Positions 7,743 to 16,958 of a stretch of 64,000 bases of DNA are shown one piece after another; positions within the stretch are counted from its first letter, which is position 1, and each line of letters starts with the position of its first letter. The stretch comes from Parerythrobacter aestuarii. Lineage in GTDB: Bacteria; Pseudomonadota; Alphaproteobacteria; Sphingomonadales; Sphingomonadaceae. The notes under the pieces were generated by a model. That model had not been told where the DNA came from. It saw only the letters and a list, made by a program, of their open reading frames with translations, and made no database searches. Location of the stretch: the NCBI RefSeq assembly GCF_030140925.1, contig NZ_JARBWD010000001.1:248001-312000 (forward strand). The letters run 5' to 3'. A program made the position numbers and the translations under genes.

Positions 7743-8803
7743 CAGGCCGTCCTACGCGCCGTGCCGATGGCATGCGCCGCCCAGGCGGTGGCGATCACCA
7801 GCAGCGCCCCGGTCAGCTGGTGGGCGACCGCGAGCCACAGGTTCACACCCGTCATCACTGTGGCGATGCCGAGCAGAACCATGGTGCCAAAGGCCGAATG
7901 TACCGCAATCGAGGCACGGCGGTCGAGCGGGCGGACCTTGCGGGCAAGCCAGACCAGCGCCGCCACCGCGACCCAGGCCCACCATCGGTGCAGGAAGTGC
8001 AACAGATACGGGTCGTGGGTTATCGCCCAGAAAAGCCCTCTCGAACTGTCATATTCGGGTACAAAGCGCCCTTGCATTAGCGGCCATGTGTCGGATGCCA
8101 AACCGGCATTGAGGCCGGCCACCCACGCGCCCAGCAAGAGCTGCATGAACAGCACGATAGCAGCGATGGCTGCGACCCCACTCAGCCGCGCGGGCTTCGC
8201 ATCGGGCACGCGCGACAGGCGGCGCAGGTCGAGCGCGGTCCAGACCAGCCCCGCCAGCGTGAAAAGGGCAGTAAGCAGGTGCACCGAAAGCCAGAAATGG
8301 CTGACATCGGTCATGTCGCCGCTCAGGCCAGAGCGAACCATCAGCCAGCCAAACGTCCCTTGCAGACCACCCAGCGCCAGCAGTGCGATGAGCCGCAGCT
8401 TGTAGCCCTGCGGGATCATCTGGCGAATCCAGAACCAAGCGAGCGGCAGTGCAAAAGCCAGCCCGATCAACCGCCCGAGCAACCGATGGAACCATTCCCA
8501 GAAGAAGATGAACTTGAAGTCGGCCAGCGTCATCCCGGCCGGCCCGGCTTCAAGCCGATATTCGGGTGTCGCCTGATACTTGGCAAACTCGGCCTGCCAG
8601 GCCTGTTCGCTGAGCGGGGGAAGGGTGCCTGTTACCGGCTGCCACTGAGTAATGGACAGGCCCGATTCGGTAAGGCGCGTGATCCCGCCGATGCCTACGA
8701 TTGTCACAACCATGGCGGCGACCATGAACAGCCAGCGATACAGCGCCACCGGCGATGCGCGAGCGCCCGACTCGCCAACCGGTACTTCGGAAAGTGTTGC
8801 CAT
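7742..8803 (-). CDS. ctaA: Heme A synthase (COX15/CtaA)
   Basis: The 353-residue inner-membrane protein has eight hydrophobic segments and the family's histidine and glutamate positions: RLTESGLSITQWQPVTGTLP, FIFFWEWFHRLLGRLIG, SHFWLSVHLLTALFTL, HFLHRWWAW and AVAHQLTGALL. It oxidises the C8 methyl of heme O to make heme A for the cytochrome c oxidase. I placed the start at MATLSEVP (8803); an upstream in-frame ATG at 8896 would add a stretch with no similarity to the family and overlap the divergent MerC-like gene. Confidence 0.95.
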   Translation of the reverse strand: MATLSEVPVGESGARASPVALYRWLFMVAAMVVTIVGIGGITRLTESGLSITQWQPVTGTLPPLSEQAWQAEFAKYQATPEYRLEAGPAGMTLADFKFIFFWEWFHRLLGRLIGLAFALPLAWFWIRQMIPQGYKLRLIALLALGGLQGTFGWLMVRSGLSGDMTDVSHFWLSVHLLTALFTLAGLVWTALDLRRLSRVPDAKPARLSGVAAIAAIVLFMQLLLGAWVAGLNAGLASDTWPLMQGRFVPEYDSSRGLFWAITHDPYLLHFLHRWWAWVAVAALVWLARKVRPLDRRASIAVHSAFGTMVLLGIATVMTGVNLWLAVAHQLTGALLVIATAWAAHAIGTARRTA

Positions 8804-8885
8804 AGAGCCCCAATGGTCGTGCCCGCGCCCCGTTTCAAGTCGGTTGCATGCAACAACCCTTGCGAAAAGATATACCGTAACATAC

Positions 8886-9269
8886 ATGGGGCGCACGATG
8901 AATCAGCCGAGTCACTCTTTCCGGTCGCGCCTGGACCGGGCAGGCATTGTCCTGTCGGGCCTGTGCCTGATCCATTGCCTTGCCAGCATTGCAGTGATTT
9001 CGGCCCTCGGGCTGGGCGGGCAATGGCTGTTGTCGCCGGAGATTCACCGATGGGGCCTCGCTTTCGCATGTGTCATCGCCGGTGTGGCGATCGGCTGGGG
9101 AGCCATCCGGCACCGCCAGCGCACGCCGTTTGTGATCGCCATGATGGGGCTGACATTCATGGGCGGCGCGCTGGCGGCCCCTCACGGTGTTGAAGAGGCG
9201 GTGCTGACAATCATCGGGGTCACGCTGGTTTCCACCGGGCACATCCTGAACTTGCGCCATTCGCATTGA
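8886..9269 (+). CDS. MerC-domain membrane protein
   Basis: The 127-residue product (start MGRTMNQPSHSF; a second ATG at 8898 is possible) has four hydrophobic segments. It carries the MerC hallmark cysteine in the first one (GLCLIHCLASIAVISALGLG), then a conserved His-rich end (GHILNLRHSH). MerC transports mercuric ion in Tn21, but chromosomal MerC-domain proteins in alphaproteobacteria are more often found in zinc or general metal contexts, so the substrate is open. It is divergent from ctaA and lies 16 bases ahead of thiS. Longer in-frame starts reach into ctaA and were rejected. Confidence 0.8.
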   Translation: MGRTMNQPSHSFRSRLDRAGIVLSGLCLIHCLASIAVISALGLGGQWLLSPEIHRWGLAFACVIAGVAIGWGAIRHRQRTPFVIAMMGLTFMGGALAAPHGVEEAVLTIIGVTLVSTGHILNLRHSH

Positions 9270-9285
9270 CCGCTATTTCGCTCGC

Positions 9286-9495
9286 ATGAGCGAACAGCTG
9301 ACCCTGACCGTCAACGGTGAGACCCGCCGCACAGCGACGCGGACCATTGCTGACCTGGTGCGCGAGCTTGACCTGCTGCCGGAAAAGGTAGCCGTCGAGC
9401 ACAATGGCGAGATAGCCCCGCGTTCGCGGCTCGCCGAGATAGCCTTGAGCGATGGCGATATGCTGGAGATCGTGCACTTCGTGGGCGGCGGCTAG
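9286..9495 (+). CDS. thiS: Sulfur carrier protein ThiS
   Basis: The 69-residue ubiquitin-like protein begins MSEQLTLTVNGETRRT and ends in the obligatory Gly-Gly (EIVHFVGGG), where a thiocarboxylate is formed and passed to ThiG to build the thiazole of thiamine. VEHNGEIAPRSRLAE and DGDMLEIVH are the usual family motifs. It is separated from thiG by one unrelated exported-protein gene. I looked for a TPP riboswitch ahead of it and saw none in the 16-base gap after the MerC-like gene. Confidence 0.95.
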   Translation: MSEQLTLTVNGETRRTATRTIADLVRELDLLPEKVAVEHNGEIAPRSRLAEIALSDGDMLEIVHFVGGG

Positions 9496-9563
9496 GTAAC
9501 GCTCGTATTGCCGCACCCCGCAAACCGGACTAGGCGAGGCATGACTTATTCCGGGGAAGTCGC

Positions 9564-9992
9564 ATGAAGAAATCGCTTATAGCAGGCGCATTGGCCGCCG
9601 CCGTCTGTCTTACCGGTGGCGCGGCGCAGGCCAAAGCACCCAAAGAGCGCTTCTGCAGTTTCATCCATCAAACCGAAGACGGAAAATTCAGGCACGAGAG
9701 CAAGCTGGGCTGGAGCCTCTTCTCTGCCCAGGCTGAGCCGGGCGAGATTTCGTATCCGGCAAGCGTGGTCGGAGTGACCTGTTTGCGTGACCCCATCTTG
9801 CTGGTTCCAGAGGATGCCGAGTCGCTGCGCCTCGGGCTCAAGCTCTATCTCGCCGACCCAAAGTCGGGACAGACTGTCAAATACGAAGCCGTTGACGGCA
9901 AGGTCGTGCACAATGCCTCTGCTGCCGTACTGGGCAGGTCTCTGATGAAGAAATTGGAGAAAGCGATAGCGCAGGTCGAAGCGCTGCTGTGA
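9564..9992 (+). CDS. Exported protein of unknown function between thiS and thiG
   Basis: The 142-residue product has a clean signal peptide ([23 protein letters not shown]) and a mature part with two cysteines (ERFCSFIHQ and [12 protein letters not shown]) that could form a disulfide. I do not recognise a family. It sits in the same direction between thiS (68 bases upstream) and thiG (28 bases downstream), interrupting an otherwise conserved pair. Its export makes a direct role in cytosolic thiazole synthesis unlikely. Codon use looks like that of its neighbours. Confidence 0.75.
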   Translation: MKKSLIAGALAAAVCLTGGAAQAKAPKERFCSFIHQTEDGKFRHESKLGWSLFSAQAEPGEISYPASVVGVTCLRDPILLVPEDAESLRLGLKLYLADPKSGQTVKYEAVDGKVVHNASAAVLGRSLMKKLEKAIAQVEALL

Positions 9993-10020
9993 TGCTTGCC
10001 GGGAGCTGCCAGGGACACTA

Positions 10021-10827
10021 GTGGCCCGGAACATGACCAATGCGATCACTCCCCAGCCGGCAGACAATTGGACCGTTGCCGGGCGTACCTTCAACTCTCG
10101 GCTGATTGTCGGAACCGGCAAGTACAAGGACTTCGAGGAGAACGCCGCCGCGGTCGAGGCTTCGGGTGCGGAGATCGTCACTGTCGCGGTGCGCCGGGTC
10201 AATGTCAGCGATCCCAAGGCGCCGATGCTGACCGACTATATCGACCCCAAGAAAATCACCTACCTGCCCAACACCGCCGGCTGCTTCACCGCCGAAGATG
10301 CTATCCGCACGCTGCGGCTGGCGCGCGAGGCCGGGGGCTGGGACCTTGTGAAACTGGAAGTGCTGGGTGAAGCCCGCACGCTCTATCCCAACATGGTCGA
10401 GACCATCCGCGCCTGCGAAGTGCTGGCCAAGGAAGGGTTCAAGCCGATGGTCTATTGCACCGACGATCCGATTGCGGCGAAGCAACTGGAAGAGGCGGGT
10501 GCGGTGGCGGTCATGCCGCTGGGTGCACCGATCGGTTCGGGTCTGGGCATCCAGAACCGCGTGACTATCCGCCTGATCGTTGAAGGGGCGAGTGTGCCGG
10601 TGCTGGTCGATGCGGGCGTTGGTACCGCGAGCGATGCCGCGGTGGCGATGGAGCTGGGCTGCGACGGTGTCCTGATGAATACTGCCATTGCCGAGGCCAA
10701 GGACCCGATCGGCATGGCCCGAGCCATGAAGCTGGCGGTAGAGGCGGGTCGGGAGGCATATCTCGCCGGCCGCATGGCCACCCGCAAATATGCCGACCCG
10801 TCCTCGCCGCTGGCCGGACTAATCTAA
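10021..10827 (+). CDS. thiG: Thiazole synthase ThiG
   Basis: The 268-residue TIM-barrel enzyme condenses 1-deoxy-D-xylulose 5-phosphate, a glycine-derived imine and ThiS thiocarboxylate into the thiamine thiazole phosphate. Motifs are [15 protein letters not shown], the Schiff-base lysine in [33 protein letters not shown] and [21 protein letters not shown] chose the GTG at 10021 because AGGGA at 10011-10015 is five bases ahead; the ATG at 10033 is the alternative and would remove four residues. Confidence 0.95.
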   Translation: MARNMTNAITPQPADNWTVAGRTFNSRLIVGTGKYKDFEENAAAVEASGAEIVTVAVRRVNVSDPKAPMLTDYIDPKKITYLPNTAGCFTAEDAIRTLRLAREAGGWDLVKLEVLGEARTLYPNMVETIRACEVLAKEGFKPMVYCTDDPIAAKQLEEAGAVAVMPLGAPIGSGLGIQNRVTIRLIVEGASVPVLVDAGVGTASDAAVAMELGCDGVLMNTAIAEAKDPIGMARAMKLAVEAGREAYLAGRMATRKYADPSSPLAGLI

Positions 10828-10834
10828 CTTTCAC

Positions 10835-10849
10835 CTAACGGCTTGTTAA
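10835..10849. promoter_or_regulatory. CtrA-like site (CTAA-N7-TTAA)
   Basis: One mismatch from the alphaproteobacterial CtrA consensus TTAA-N7-TTAA, 43 bases ahead of the gene at 10892. A site with one mismatch is expected a few times by chance in a window this size, so this is only a candidate. Confidence 0.25.
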
Positions 10850-10891
10850 CCAAACTGCGCGACATTCCCCTGGCAACAAGGGAACTGTCTT

Positions 10892-11419
10892 ATGGCTACC
10901 ACCGGCATCCAGAGCCTGAGCATCGCTGAAATGCGCGAGTTCGCCAGCTTCACGGCCTGCGAACAGCGCTACATCCGCCGCAGCCTCGATATCGGCCTCG
11001 GCCGTTGCGACGCCTTCAAGGTGTGGGCACGCAATGCGGAAGAGAACATCGCCATCCGCAGCCAATACGTTGCCTACCAGGAACTCAAGCGCCTGCGTGA
11101 CGAGTTGGCGCATGTCGGCCCCGGCGATCGCATTGACGGCCTGATCGGGACGCTAATCCACGTTGCGACCTTCGACCTGGGCCAGGACAAGATCGAAGGC
11201 TTCTCCGCCTTCCGCTTCCTCTACGAACGCCTGCTCGGCGCAGAAGTACGCCCGTGGCTGCCCAGCACTTTCGTTGCTGCCGCAGCGCTGCCCGATATCC
11301 GGCCGGAACGTCGCAAGATCCTGCTGCAATCGCTGAGCGAAGCCGCCGCCACCGCGCCCGGCTGGAGCGACCAGCAGCCGACCTTCTACCCCGAATTCAT
11401 CGAGGCCGAAGCGGCCTGA
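10892..11419 (+). CDS. Conserved-looking cytosolic protein of unknown function
   Basis: The 175-residue protein has no signal peptide or membrane segment and is predicted helical (IAEMREFASFTACEQRYIRR, YVAYQELKRLRDELAHV). Cys, Arg and acidic residues are evenly spread. I do not recognise the family. It is monocistronic, between thiG (65 bases) and the convergent porin, and ends at a strong hairpin terminator at 11468-11497. A CtrA-like motif lies ahead of it (10835-10849). Confidence 0.7.
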   Translation: MATTGIQSLSIAEMREFASFTACEQRYIRRSLDIGLGRCDAFKVWARNAEENIAIRSQYVAYQELKRLRDELAHVGPGDRIDGLIGTLIHVATFDLGQDKIEGFSAFRFLYERLLGAEVRPWLPSTFVAAAALPDIRPERRKILLQSLSEAAATAPGWSDQQPTFYPEFIEAEAA

Positions 11420-11467
11420 GCCGGGTTGCCGATACCATACCGGTCAAGATTTTCACTCCAGTAACAA

Positions 11468-11497
11468 GGCGGCCCGCCCCGAATGATGCGGGCCGCC
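11468..11497. terminator. Bidirectional hairpin terminator
   Basis: Ten-base-pair perfect stem GGCGGCCCGC (11468-11477) / GCGGGCCGCC (11488-11497), flanked by ACAA and CTGTTT. It lies between two convergent genes, the unknown gene ending at 11419 and the porin ending at 11531. The T run is short. Confidence 0.65.
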
Positions 11498-11530
11498 CTG
11501 TTTCGCGTCTGACCTGATTGCTCGACGGTT

Positions 11531-13111
11531 CTAGAAGGCCGCAGTCGCGCCTACGAGAACCACTTCGGTGTTCGCTTCACGATCCGACCATGTGCTTCCG
11601 TCGGGGAAGTTGCCACCCGACACGAAGTTGAGCGGCGCAAACCCGTCGACATGGATGAACTCAGCAAACAGGTTGAGGTTGGAAACCGGGAACCACGATA
11701 GGCCCAACACGGCTTGGTTCTGGCGTTCCCATGGCGAATCTTCCGACCCTGCGATGAATTTCGAGAACTCGCCCGACACCGCCAGCGTTCGTCCTTGCTC
11801 AGCGTCCGACACTGCTCCGAAGCTGTAGCGACCACCAAGTGTGAAGGCCTTGGTCTTCACGGCCGGAAACACGCTGAGCGGATTCGTCGGGACCGGTACA
11901 TTCGAACCCGGCCACACTTTCGTGGTTTGCGCGTACTCGCCCAGCAGGCGAATCGGGCCATAGGTCAGCCGGCCATAGGCGGCGATACCAGGGTTGTTGT
12001 CGGCACACGGATTGAAATGAAAGACCGGATAGCCCTGGCAATAGGAAGTAGCATGCTGGTAGCTCGCCCCGACCATGACCCCGTCACCATCGCTATTGAA
12101 GGGCACGGAATATCGCGCGTCGACGGCGAAGTTGTTGAGCTTGGAAGGAACGTTGGTTCCACGCACCGGCGAGTTGGCCGAGCGGAACTGAGCACCGCCC
12201 TGTACTGCCATTGCCCGGATGTCGAGTCCGCCTGTCGTTACTCCCAATTGGGCACCGTAAGCCAGCGGCGAGAAGGCGTGCCAATTTGTCGAATTGGTGA
12301 ATGGGCTGACCGTATCGTTGAGACCGAACGGGACATCCATCTTGCCGACCAGAGCATAGACCGGTGACTTGTCGAGGTTGCCCCACATGATCCAAGCCCG
12401 GCGCAAGGAGATATTGTTGCGTGCCAATCCGGTGATCGTTCCGGACGCGAAGTTCTGCTGCGGGTCATAGAGCAACTCGGCATATGCGGTCAGATCCTTC
12501 GTGACGCGCGCCGTAACTGCAATGTTGGCGCTGTGCAGCAAGGCTTCGGATACCTCGAAGCCGATCTGGTTGGCGCTGGTCGGGTTGCGCATCAGGTAGC
12601 CGAACTTGCTGTCGCGGTTTGACCACTGGAAATCCGCAATGGCGGTCACCTGGCCAGACAAGGTGAGCCGGTCGTCCAGCGAACCGGCTTGCAGCGCGCG
12701 AAGCTGGACCAGCGGCTTGCTGTTTACGTCGACTGCCTGATCGAGCACGCGGAAGGCATAATCCGACCGGATTCCGATGGTGTCGGTGAAGCCGCGCGCC
12801 GGACGCGCATCATCTGCAACTTCGCCAACAGCCGTCACCACTGGGCCGCGAGCTTTGGCCTCGGCAATGCGAGCGTCCTGCTCGGCTGCTTCGAGCGCCG
12901 CGTCAGCTCGCAAGGTTGCGAGCTCTTCTTTGAGAGTCCGGTTTTCCTGTTCCAGCGATTCGAAGCGTTGTTCAAGCGCTTCAAGGCGTTCCAGCAAGGC
13001 TGCATCTTGTGCCGCGGCTGGAGTGGCGAAGGCAATGGTTGCAGCGCCTGCCAACAAAGCCAGGCGTGCAAAGCTGCGCGTATCCGGACGCGCATGCGGA
13101 GTCGATTTCAC
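11531..13111 (-). CDS. Outer-membrane porin with N-terminal coiled coil
   Basis: The 526-residue product has a signal peptide (SFARLALLAGAATIAFATPA, cut after AAAQ). A short coiled coil follows (LLERLEALEQRFESLEQENR, about residues 38-75), then a beta-barrel of about 400 residues rich in aromatic girdle positions and ending in Phe (VVLVGATAAF), the usual outer-membrane insertion signal. Coiled-coil-plus-barrel architecture is that of trimeric porins such as the DcaP type; the substrate is unknown. I set the start at a GTG at 13111 (GGGGA at good distance, then VKSTPHARPD); an ATG at 13177 is in frame but adds 22 residues ahead of the signal peptide. Confidence 0.85.
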   Translation of the reverse strand: MKSTPHARPDTRSFARLALLAGAATIAFATPAAAQDAALLERLEALEQRFESLEQENRTLKEELATLRADAALEAAEQDARIAEAKARGPVVTAVGEVADDARPARGFTDTIGIRSDYAFRVLDQAVDVNSKPLVQLRALQAGSLDDRLTLSGQVTAIADFQWSNRDSKFGYLMRNPTSANQIGFEVSEALLHSANIAVTARVTKDLTAYAELLYDPQQNFASGTITGLARNNISLRRAWIMWGNLDKSPVYALVGKMDVPFGLNDTVSPFTNSTNWHAFSPLAYGAQLGVTTGGLDIRAMAVQGGAQFRSANSPVRGTNVPSKLNNFAVDARYSVPFNSDGDGVMVGASYQHATSYCQGYPVFHFNPCADNNPGIAAYGRLTYGPIRLLGEYAQTTKVWPGSNVPVPTNPLSVFPAVKTKAFTLGGRYSFGAVSDAEQGRTLAVSGEFSKFIAGSEDSPWERQNQAVLGLSWFPVSNLNLFAEFIHVDGFAPLNFVSGGNFPDGSTWSDREANTEVVLVGATAAF

Positions 13112-13273
13112 AAATGTCCCCAGTACGAATGAATTGATCCCAAGGTGTACCCGGCCACGACCCCTTGGCACGGACACAAGCCCGGCTAACCGGGTCGGTT
13201 GCGGATTGAAACAGGCAGTCTAAAAAAGCCTGCAATATCTTAGGTTAATCCACAGATCAGGACTGGCCCGGAT

Positions 13274-15100
13274 TCATCCCCGATACAACCCGTCGAGCCG
13301 TTCCTGATACCGCTCGCGGATCTTGTGGCGGCGGATCGATTGCTTGGGGGTCAGTTCCTCGTTGTCGATGGTGAAGGCCTCGTCGGCGAAGGCGAAGCCG
13401 CGAACCTTTTCGATCACGGACAGGTCCTGATTGACCCGGTCGATGGCGGTGCGGATCGCGCTGCGGAATTCGGGCGTGTCCTGTAGTGCCTTGAGATCGA
13501 ACTTCTTGCCGTTGGCCTTGGCCCATTCCAGCGCCCATTCGGCATCGGGCACGATCAGCCCGACGACATAGGGTCGCCGGTCGCCCGCCACCATCGCTTG
13601 CCCGATCTCCGGCTGCAGCGTCAGCAGGCCTTCGACCTTCTGCGGGGCGATATTGTCGCCCTTGTCGTTGACGATCATGTCCTTCTTGCGGTCGGTGATG
13701 ACGATCCGCCCGGCTTCGTCCAGGTGTCCGATGTCGCCGGTGTGGAGCCAGCCATCTACCAGCGTGCGGCGGGTCTCGGCATCATTGTGCCAATAGCCGT
13801 GCATCACCAGCTCGCCACGCACGAGGATCTCGCCGTCTTCGGCGATCTTCACTTCCACGCCTTTCATCGGCGGGCCGACCGTGTCCATCTTGAGGCCCGC
13901 CGCCGGCCGGTTGCAGCTGATCACCGGCCCGGCCTCGGTCTGGCCATAGCCCTGCAGCATGGTCAGCCCCATGGCCTCGAAGAAATTGCCGACTTCGGGG
14001 TTTAGCGGGGCACCACCGCTGACCATGGCTTTGATCCGCCCACCGAAGCGCTGGCGGATCTTGGGCCGCAGCAGCCGCTCCAGCACGAAGTCCATCGGCT
14101 TGTCGCGCTTGCGGCTCTTGCCCCCGGTCTTGTGTTCTTCGATGCTGAGCGCGCGGTCCATCATGTAATTGGCGAGCCGGCCTTGCTTGGAAACTTGCTT
14201 CATGATGCGGGTGCGCAGCACTTCAAACAGGCGCGGCACCACCACCATGATGGAGGGCCGGGTCTCTTCGATATTGCTGGCGAGTTTTTCCAGCCCTTCT
14301 GAGTAGAAGATCTGTGCGCCCACCCCGATGGGGAGGAACTGGCCACCGGTGTGCTCATAGGCATGGCTCAACGGCAGGAAGGAGAGGAAACGCTCGTCGT
14401 CGTCGAGCCCGAAGTCATTGGCGAGGATTTCCGCTGCGCCGTACACATTGCACAGGATCGAGCCATGGTGCTGAATCACCCCGCGCGGTGCGCCGCCGGT
14501 GCCACTGGTGTAGATTATGCAGGCGGCATCCCCACGGCCGATGCCCTTCAGCCGTTCCTTCACTGCTGCCCGCGCAGCAGCTGCATCGCCCTGCAGCAGG
14601 TCAGCCCAGAAGTGGACTTGCTCGGCCCCGGCGGACTGATGAGAACGGATCGAATCGATCGCGATGACATGGTCGGCCATGCCGGTATGCATGATCGCCG
14701 GAAGCAGCGGATCGGACAGCTTCTCGTTCGAAACGATCACTGCCCGTGCGCCCGAATTGTCCAGGATATGAATGTGGTCGCGCTGGGTATTGGTGGTGTA
14801 GGCGGGGACTGTGATGCAGCCGGCCGCCATGATGGCAAGGTCGGCGATGCACCATTCGGGCCGGTTCTCGCTGACCAGCATCACGCGGTCGCCATCTTCC
14901 AACCCCAGCCGCCTCAGGCTTTCCGCCATGAGACAGACCTGATCGGCGACTTCGCGCCAGCTCTGCGTGACCCAGGCCCCGTCGCGCTTGGCCCCGAGGA
15001 AAGGCTGTTCACCCTTGGCATCGGCCCGATCGAGGAAAAGGTCGACGAGGTTCTGGGCCGTCTCGATATCGCTCAGCTGCACCAATGCTTGCTCCTGCAC
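13274..15100 (-). CDS. Long-chain acyl-CoA synthetase (AMP-forming)
   Basis: The 608-residue protein is an ANL-superfamily ligase that activates a carboxylic acid as acyl-AMP and then acyl-CoA. The AMP-binding loop IIYTSGTGGAPRGVIQ departs from the usual TGxPKG by an Arg for Lys and Ala before Pro. The later motifs GYGQTEAGPVIS, DGWLHTGDIGHLDEAGRI and DRKKDMIVNDKGDNIAPQKV are standard for the FAA1/FadD15-type long-chain branch. Length and lack of signal peptide fit a peripheral inner-face enzyme. It is divergent from ggt with a 124-base spacer. Confidence 0.92.
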   Translation of the reverse strand: MQEQALVQLSDIETAQNLVDLFLDRADAKGEQPFLGAKRDGAWVTQSWREVADQVCLMAESLRRLGLEDGDRVMLVSENRPEWCIADLAIMAAGCITVPAYTTNTQRDHIHILDNSGARAVIVSNEKLSDPLLPAIMHTGMADHVIAIDSIRSHQSAGAEQVHFWADLLQGDAAAARAAVKERLKGIGRGDAACIIYTSGTGGAPRGVIQHHGSILCNVYGAAEILANDFGLDDDERFLSFLPLSHAYEHTGGQFLPIGVGAQIFYSEGLEKLASNIEETRPSIMVVVPRLFEVLRTRIMKQVSKQGRLANYMMDRALSIEEHKTGGKSRKRDKPMDFVLERLLRPKIRQRFGGRIKAMVSGGAPLNPEVGNFFEAMGLTMLQGYGQTEAGPVISCNRPAAGLKMDTVGPPMKGVEVKIAEDGEILVRGELVMHGYWHNDAETRRTLVDGWLHTGDIGHLDEAGRIVITDRKKDMIVNDKGDNIAPQKVEGLLTLQPEIGQAMVAGDRRPYVVGLIVPDAEWALEWAKANGKKFDLKALQDTPEFRSAIRTAIDRVNQDLSVIEKVRGFAFADEAFTIDNEELTPKQSIRRHKIRERYQERLDGLYRG

Positions 15101-15224
15101 CCCGGGAGGGTGTCGAAATTGTAACTATGTTGTCCGGTTTAGGCTCCCGGCCCACGCCCGGCAAGACGGGTGAACGCCGCTTCGCGCGTTGCCAGCATGG
15201 CGGTGCCTGCCTAAGAGCCGGGGT

Positions 15225-16958
15225 ATGAGCCCGCCACGCCTGCTTGTCCTCGGCCTTGCTGCGACCCTCGCAGCATGCGCCCCCGCTGCCCAGACTATCG
15301 AATCGGCAGCCACCGCGCCCACGCCTGCAACAGAGGCGGTCGAATCCGTCCAGCCTTTCGTCATCGCGGCGAACCCGCTGGCGGCCAAGGCGGGCATGGA
15401 CGTGCTCGAACGCGGCGGCAGCGCCGCCGATGCAGCACTGGCGGTGCAGACCATGCTGTCACTGGTCGAGCCGCAGAGCTCGGGCGTCGGGGGCGGCGCC
15501 TTCCTCAATTACTATGATGCCGAAACGGGCAAGATCACGATCTATGACGGGCGCGAGACGGCCCCGGCGCAGGCCAGCCGCACCATGTTCCTCGACAATG
15601 CCGGACAGCCGCTCGATTTCCGTGCTGCGGTGACCAGCGGCCGCGCCACTGGCGTGCCGGGTGCGATGGCGGCGCTAGCGATGCTGCACGAGGAGCACGG
15701 CGCGCTGCCGTGGGATGGGCTGTTCGCCGCCGCAATCAAGACGGCTGAGGACGGCTTCACCATTTCGCCGCGGCTTGGGCGGTTCCTGCAAATCCCGTTC
15801 CCGCAGCTGTCGCAACCCGATGCTGCGGAGTATTTCGGACGTCCCGACGGCACGCTTAAGCAGGCCGGGGACCTGCTGAAGAACCCTGACTATGCCGAAT
15901 TCCTGCGCCGCCTTTCCGCCACCGGGATCGATGCGCTGCTGAAGGGCAGCACGGCCGCGAAGATCGTCGAGAAAACCCGTGCCGCGCCGCTGGGCGGCAC
16001 CATGGCGATGACAGACCTCGCCAATTATCGCCCGGTCAAGCGCGAGCCTGTCTGCGGGCCGTGGCAGGTTTATCGAGTCTGTGCTCCGCCGCCGCCGTCG
16101 AGCGGAGCAGCGATGATCGAACTCCTGAGCCTGCTGGATCGCACCGATATCGCCGAGCGCAGCCCTGACGATCCACAGGCGTGGTACCTTTTCGCCGAAG
16201 CCAGTCGGCTCGCCTATGCCGACCGCGACGCCTACTTCGGCGATGGCGATTTTGTCGATGTGCCGGTCGCCGGCCTGCTCGACCCGGCCTATCTCGATGC
16301 CCGTGCGGCACTGATCGGCGCGAAAGCGGCGGAAGCCGTCGAGGCTGGAACGCCAGCGGGCGCGAAGGTCGCCATGATCGACATGACTCGCGAACCGGCG
16401 GGGACTTCGCATTTCATTGTCCGCGACCGTCAAGGCAATGTGCTGTCGATTACCACCACTGTGGAATCGATCTTCGGCAGCGGGCGGATGGTCGACGGAT
16501 TCTTCCTCAACAACCAGCTGACCGATTTCTCGTTCAACCCGTTGCAGCCCAATGGCGACGCAGCGCCCAATGCAGTGGCACCCGGCAAACGCCCGCGCTC
16601 ATCGATGGTGCCGCTGATCCTGCTCGATGCCGACGGCGAGTTCGCCGGGGCGATCGGCTCTGCCGGGGGCAATTCGATCCCGGCCTATGTCGGCAAGACG
16701 CTGGTCGCTGCGGTCTATTGGGGCATGCCGATGCAGGATGCGCTGGCCCAGCCCAACCTGATCGCACGGGGCAACCGGATCGGGGCGGAAACGGAATTGT
16801 TCGACCCGGCGATCGTGGCCGGCCTTGCCGAACGTGGAATCGTGCTGGTGCCTGGCCAGGGCGAGGATTCGGGCGTTCATGGCGTGCTGATCCGGAAGGG
16901 GAAAATCGACGGTGGCTACGATCCGCGCCGCGAAGGGGTGGTGCTGATCGGGCGTTAA
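15225..16958 (+). CDS. ggt: Gamma-glutamyltransferase, lipoprotein form
   Basis: The 577-residue product starts with a lipoprotein signal (MSPPRLLVLGLAATLAAC, lipobox LAAC). GGT cleaves glutathione and transfers the gamma-glutamyl group; it self-processes at a threonine. That nucleophile is Thr394 in AGTSHFIVRD, giving large and small chains of about 393 and 184 residues. RGGSAADAALAVQTMLSLVE, PQSSGVGGGAF and SSMVPLILL are family motifs. I started at 15225 rather than an in-frame ATG at 15189, because the lipobox then sits at a normal distance. Its stop overlaps the convergent pyrD end by four bases. Confidence 0.93.
   Translation: MSPPRLLVLGLAATLAACAPAAQTIESAATAPTPATEAVESVQPFVIAANPLAAKAGMDVLERGGSAADAALAVQTMLSLVEPQSSGVGGGAFLNYYDAETGKITIYDGRETAPAQASRTMFLDNAGQPLDFRAAVTSGRATGVPGAMAALAMLHEEHGALPWDGLFAAAIKTAEDGFTISPRLGRFLQIPFPQLSQPDAAEYFGRPDGTLKQAGDLLKNPDYAEFLRRLSATGIDALLKGSTAAKIVEKTRAAPLGGTMAMTDLANYRPVKREPVCGPWQVYRVCAPPPPSSGAAMIELLSLLDRTDIAERSPDDPQAWYLFAEASRLAYADRDAYFGDGDFVDVPVAGLLDPAYLDARAALIGAKAAEAVEAGTPAGAKVAMIDMTREPAGTSHFIVRDRQGNVLSITTTVESIFGSGRMVDGFFLNNQLTDFSFNPLQPNGDAAPNAVAPGKRPRSSMVPLILLDADGEFAGAIGSAGGNSIPAYVGKTLVAAVYWGMPMQDALAQPNLIARGNRIGAETELFDPAIVAGLAERGIVLVPGQGEDSGVHGVLIRKGKIDGGYDPRREGVVLIGR

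Noticed and set aside
8868..8890. Zur or Fur box ahead of the MerC-like gene
   Set aside because: One half (GTAACATAC) is suggestive, but the other half does not form the required dyad.
8804..8896. N-terminal extension of CtaA starting at 8896
   Set aside because: The extra 31 residues have no family character and overlap the divergent gene's promoter and start.
9270..9285. TPP riboswitch ahead of thiS
   Set aside because: The gap is 16 bases and no thi-box core is visible there or in the MerC-like gene's leader.
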